The notes below the pieces were generated by a model that was not told where the DNA came from, searched no databases, and saw nothing but the letters and a program-made list of their open reading frames with translations. A DNA stretch of 22,288 nt from Coptodactyla brooksi (Eukaryota; Arthropoda; Insecta; Coleoptera; Scarabaeidae): positions 1-22,288 of the forward strand of contig JAWQRM010000475.1 of NCBI GenBank assembly GCA_033557675.1, written 5' to 3'. Below, piece by piece: positions 18,961-22,288 of the stretch. Made by a program: the position numbers and the translations under genes. Numbering within the stretch: position 1 is the first letter of the stretch; each line of letters starts with the position of its first letter.

Positions 18961-19755
18961 ATATTAATATAAAATAATTTCGCTCAAAACTACATTTCCT
19001 AGAACGTTAAATAGCCAGAACCCTCGATAGGGCACGTTGTTATCTGTCTTTGTTAAACTCGCGTGCCATATGGCTCTGAAGTATACTACTCATATACCGG
19101 GTTCTCACAATATTCTCACCATCTGTCGCGAAAAGTGTTGTCTTATCTACGGAAATTAGACCCTTATCGCGCGAGCAATGCTGCCTACAAGTTTTAAATT
19201 ACCGACAGCGGCCCTTATCGTACCCGTTCGGGTATCGATTGATTCTCTTGCTTTTTATTGCCACGGAATATTTAATATCCAGTTTTTATATAACGTTAAA
19301 AACTAATTTTTACCGCATACTTGCGTTCCGTCATTCAGCGTTTGCCTGACACCTATTCTCTCTACGTGTTTGTCGAGGAAGTATTGAGAATGCTTATCAA
19401 CCGACATCCATGTCCTGATAGAATGTTCTATTGATCGAATTCGCTTTGTACGACTTCTATGTACGCTATGTAATATAATATGGTGATGTAAAGATCTTTG
19501 TTTCAACGGCTGGCATATTTACTAAATCATATGTACGCTCGTGTGCAAAAAAATTACCATTTGTTATACAATAAAATGTCATTTAATAGTATTAATACAG
19601 TGCGAGCGCGAATGATTGAACGTATTTGGTACACCTGATTTTGATAATTTTCACTAAGCGAATTGCTCACCCTGCGTCTTCTGTCATTTTCGAGTTGCCA
19701 AAACCGTGAAATTGTAAACACTGAACCGTTGCCATTCGTCCTGTTATAGAAATTG
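18961..19755. other. Upstream intergenic or 5' intronic sequence, nothing firm
   Basis: No gene is supported; a 67-codon minus-strand frame (19303-19506) has no recognisable domain. Scattered TTATC/GATAA-type words occur (for example near 19040 and 19150-19170), but these are frequent by chance. Confidence 0.4.
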
Positions 19756-19758
19756 TGC

Positions 19759-20054
19759 TGGGTGTCCGGATAAGGGTACGGAGCGGCTGTATCTCGAGAA
19801 TGATAAGGCCTAGAGGTTTGGCAAAAAAATCCTTATAAACAAAGTAGCCAGGAGAAATGGCTGGAAATTATTTCGAAGTTCGCAATTGGATCGCTAAGGG
19901 GCATAACTGCTATGAATAAAATTTTGAAGAAATCATTTGATAGCTTGCGTAATACCGCATCCTTTTGCTTTGCAACATACTTAAGTATCTGTCATAATAA
20001 GGGAGGGGCAATGCATTTTTCAATATTTATATTTTTATGTCTTTTGAACCATGC
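19759..20054 (+). mobile_element. Probable Tc1/mariner-type element end
   Basis: GGGTGTCCGGATAAGGGTAC at 19760 then ATCTCGAGAATGATAAGGCC resembles the fragment at 7200-7312 and the general form of 5' ends of insect DDE elements. It may be the outer part of the element that follows at 20055, but no matching right end was found by 22288, so it may be a separate insertion. Confidence 0.4.
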
Positions 20055-21999
20055 AACCGATTTTAATATTTTTCGTCTCGTTTGAAAGAGTATTTTATGA
20101 GTTTTTGAAAAAAAATTTGGTTGAATCGTTTAGTTTAAAACAAATTTTCGAATTTTGGAAAAAAGTTAAATAGAACGGTACTATTTCCATGACAGACCAT
20201 TAGCCATCATAAAATTAGTTCAATTTTAGGGAAAACGGCATCGCGATATATCCATCCGTTCTCGATTGTTAGAGAAAATATTAAAAATTCGAATGCCTCA
20301 ATGGAATCAAGTTACCTTAGCGATAACTGCTTAGGTGAAAATATTGCAGATTTGACAATTGTCAAAAGTTAGTTCCGATAGTTTTTGTGTCTTAAATTAC
20401 TTTTTAATCGTTTTTCCTTTTTTTTTAATTATGCCATTTACTAACGTGGAAGCGTATGATATGTTGCGCATTTATTTTCAATGTTTCGAAAATGTTGCAA
20501 TTTTGTCGCGACAATATGCAATGCAACTTCCACAAGGAAGACATTTTTCTCGAGAAGTGTTTTCAAGATTGGCTAGGCAATTACGGGAGACTGGCAACAT
20601 GCAGCCCATTTAAGCACCTCTAAGAATTCCTAGAACTCGTACCGAAGGAAATATTATTAATGTTTTGGCCTACGTGCAGTACGATCCAACCGTAAGCAAG
20701 AGAAATTTTTCCAATAACCTGGGAGTCCCAAAAACAATTGTCCACGAAATTCTTCAAGAGACTAATATGCATCCATATCACATCGTTTTATTGTCACTGG
20801 CTGTTAAATATGATTCGGGAGAATCGAAATTTTCTGTCACCAATATTATGAACGGATGAAGCAACTTTCAGTAGCGCAGGGGGTATAAATTTGCATAATT
20901 TTCATTATTGCTCCGTGGAAAATCCACATTGGATGCGGCAAGTAGAACATCAAAATCGCTGGAGTTTGAACGTATGGTGCGGAATCGTGGAAAGAAAAAT
21001 TATAGGCCCACATTTCTTTGACCAAACCCTAAACGGAGAAAGGTTTTTGGAATTTGTGAACTTTTTCTTCCACCACTTTGAGAAAACGTCTCCTTGGAAA
21101 GAAGAAGGAACATGTGGTTCCAGCTTGATGGATAACCGGCACATCACCTAAATTCTCGTCTAAATGCTGAAACGTACGTCACCATTTAGACGAGCAATAT
21201 CTGAATTGTGTTATTGGAAGAGGAAGTCTATTTCCTTGGCCGGCGCCTTCGCCGGATCTAACTTGTTTAGATTTTTACCTACGGGGTAGACTGAAAGACC
21301 TTGTTTTTCAAGAGAAACCATCAACCAAAGAAAATATGATGGAAAGAATACGAAATGCCATTAGAAGTTTGTCCAGGGCTGAAATTGAAGTAGCGGTTTT
21401 TTTCTACAGAAACTAGATTCAACAAATGCATCGAGAATGATGGAAGACATTGTGAACATTTGTAAGTTATTTGTGGCTAAATTTTTAGTAAATCTAAATG
21501 TTTAGTGCTTCTTTTATTGTATTGTTATTACTGATGTCTCGTTGGCCTTTAAACATGCTTCAAAACTAGTTTTGAACCATTCCGAAGCCTGGATAAAGTG
21601 TGAAGGAAGGCTCGACGTGTTAACAATTTTGTGCTAAGTGACAAGAAAGTTGAATCGTAATTTAAATTACGTCGGGTATCTGTTGCTATATGATTTGTTT
21701 TTCTCCCTACAGTAACTTGATCCGATTGTGGCACTCGAATTTTTAACACTTTCTTCTATAAATCGAAAACGGATGGAGATATCGCGATGGCGTTTTCTCT
21801 AAAATTTAGCTAATTTTATGATGGCTAAGGGTCTGTCATGAAAATAGTACCGTTCCATTTAACTTTTTTCTACACATAAAAAAAAATTAATCGGTGCAGA
21901 TAACGTCCTCTAGTGTTTTAAACTAAACGATCCGACCAAATTTTTTTTAAAATTCACAAAATGCTCTTTCACACAAGACCAAAAATATTAAAATCGGTT
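20055..21999 (+). mobile_element. DNA transposon with about 220-bp terminal inverted repeats and DUF4817-type transposase
   Basis: The left arm from 20055 (AACCGATTTTAATATTTTT) is matched in inverse orientation to 21999. The correspondence continues through TCGTTTAGTTTAAAAC, AAAAAAGTTAAAT.GAACGGT, CATGACAGACC.TTAGCCAT and GCATCGCGATAT.TCCATC to about 20275 and 21770. Between the arms lies one broken transposase gene (20431-about 21470). The element is about 1.95 kb. No clean target-site duplication was visible at these ends, so the true termini may differ by some bases. Confidence 0.85.
20431..21470 (+). pseudogene. Broken transposase: N-terminal DUF4817 helix-turn-helix plus DDE domain
   Basis: The start MPFTNVEAYDMLRIYFQC at 20431 and RQYAMQLPQGRHFSREVFSR match the DUF4817 region common in insect mariner-like transposases. 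TAA at 20611 interrupts the frame, which then continues VQYDPTVSKRNFSNNLGVPK to a frame break. The catalytic parts are TDEATFSSAGG (20852), RWSLNVWCGIVERKIIGPHF, QLDG-stop-PAHH (the usual HDGAPAHF position, about 21120) and IGRGSLF..WPAPSPDLTCLDF (about 21215-21270). The C-terminus CIENDGRHCEHL, then stop, ends near 21463. All three acidic positions are still visible, but at least two stops and several frameshifts make it inactive. Confidence 0.85.
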
Positions 22000-22029
22000 T
22001 TAATTTCGGATTTAATCGGATTTCCTTTT

Positions 22030-22288
22030 ATTAAAAAAAACCAAAAGCGATTATATGGTAAAATGTGCGAATTTTCTATTTCGCACGGCGAGAAGAATGA
22101 TATTTCAAAGCACTTGGAGACACAGACACATAAAAGATATTTACATACTGCTGCATCTTCCTCCAAAATCCAGGAATTTTTTTCGGAAAACTACTTATGG
22201 AGATGAAGAATAGGAATTAGCATTAACAGAAAGACTTGTCTTTTCATGCTATTAATCACAATAATTCCTTCAAATCTATGGACTGTAC
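22030..22288 (+). pseudogene. Fragment of a hAT-like transposase with degenerate BED-type zinc finger, cut by the window edge
   Basis: KMCEFSISHGEKNDISKHLE then TQTHKRYLHTAASSSKIQEF (22061-22190) resembles the N-terminal zinc-finger region of hAT/ZBED-related proteins. The usual pattern is C..C...FSI.HGGKNDI.KH..T..HK; only one of the two cysteines remains. After a stop at 22204 and a frame slip, FHAINHNNSFKSMDCT (about 22240-22287) matches the following AYH.VKHNHSF.S.DC segment of such proteins. The order of both pieces supports the call. It continues past the window. Confidence 0.6.

Noticed and set aside
1..22288. CRISPR array, rRNA, operon or bacterial features
   Set aside because: Spliced homeobox gene and insect transposons show eukaryotic nuclear DNA. 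The tandem repeats seen are transposon-internal.

Overview
The window looks like nuclear DNA of an insect. It is AT-rich, has short and long spliceosomal introns, and is full of degenerate insect DNA transposons. Its one host gene is a clear prospero (pros) orthologue on the minus strand. The order is not certain; the transposon mix would fit a hymenopteran or a beetle, but this is only an impression.

The pros coding region enters at 18593 with a 677-codon exon (18593-16563). A 61-nt intron follows, then a 75-codon exon (16501-16277), a 657-nt intron (16276-15620), and the exon for the first part of the homeo-prospero domain (15619-15465). That exon ends at WFSNF plus two bases and a GTGAGT donor. 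The remaining C-terminal exon(s), with the end of the homeodomain and the Prospero domain, were not found, so the last intron is at least 15.4 kb and runs off the low-coordinate end. The 657-nt intron has the landmarks of a minor-spliceosome AT-AC intron: ATATCCTTT donor, TTCCTTAAC branch site and AC acceptor. A U2 acceptor (TAG) lies 3 nt upstream of the AC. This is the layout of the Drosophila prospero twintron. Upstream of the ATG lie a short leader with a candidate acceptor and a tiny uORF, then a GC-richer, GA-repeat-bearing stretch that may be the promoter or a 5' exon.

The long last intron (1-15464) is mostly AT-rich sequence with dead transposons: a mariner with TIRs (3376-4490), a 3' mariner end (about 5080-5205), a 224-bp foldback hairpin (5387-5610), two related mariners of a second family (9348-about 9730 and 10425-11524, the second TA-flanked and internally expanded by repeats), and a minus-strand mariner-like transposase of the plant-type HIDEKWFYLT family (12190-13172). 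That last relic is bracketed by a 39-bp inverted repeat and three hairpin motifs resembling hammerhead cores. Two GC-richer islands (about 660-960 and 6366-6960) may be cis-regulatory. A third (7800-8350) is probably an unidentified repeat.

Upstream of the gene there is a roughly 1.9-kb element with about 220-bp terminal inverted repeats and a broken DUF4817/DDE transposase (20055-21999). After it comes the start of a hAT-like zinc-finger transposase fragment that runs off the window (about 22030-22288). No tRNA, rRNA or CRISPR was seen. No intact second gene was found.
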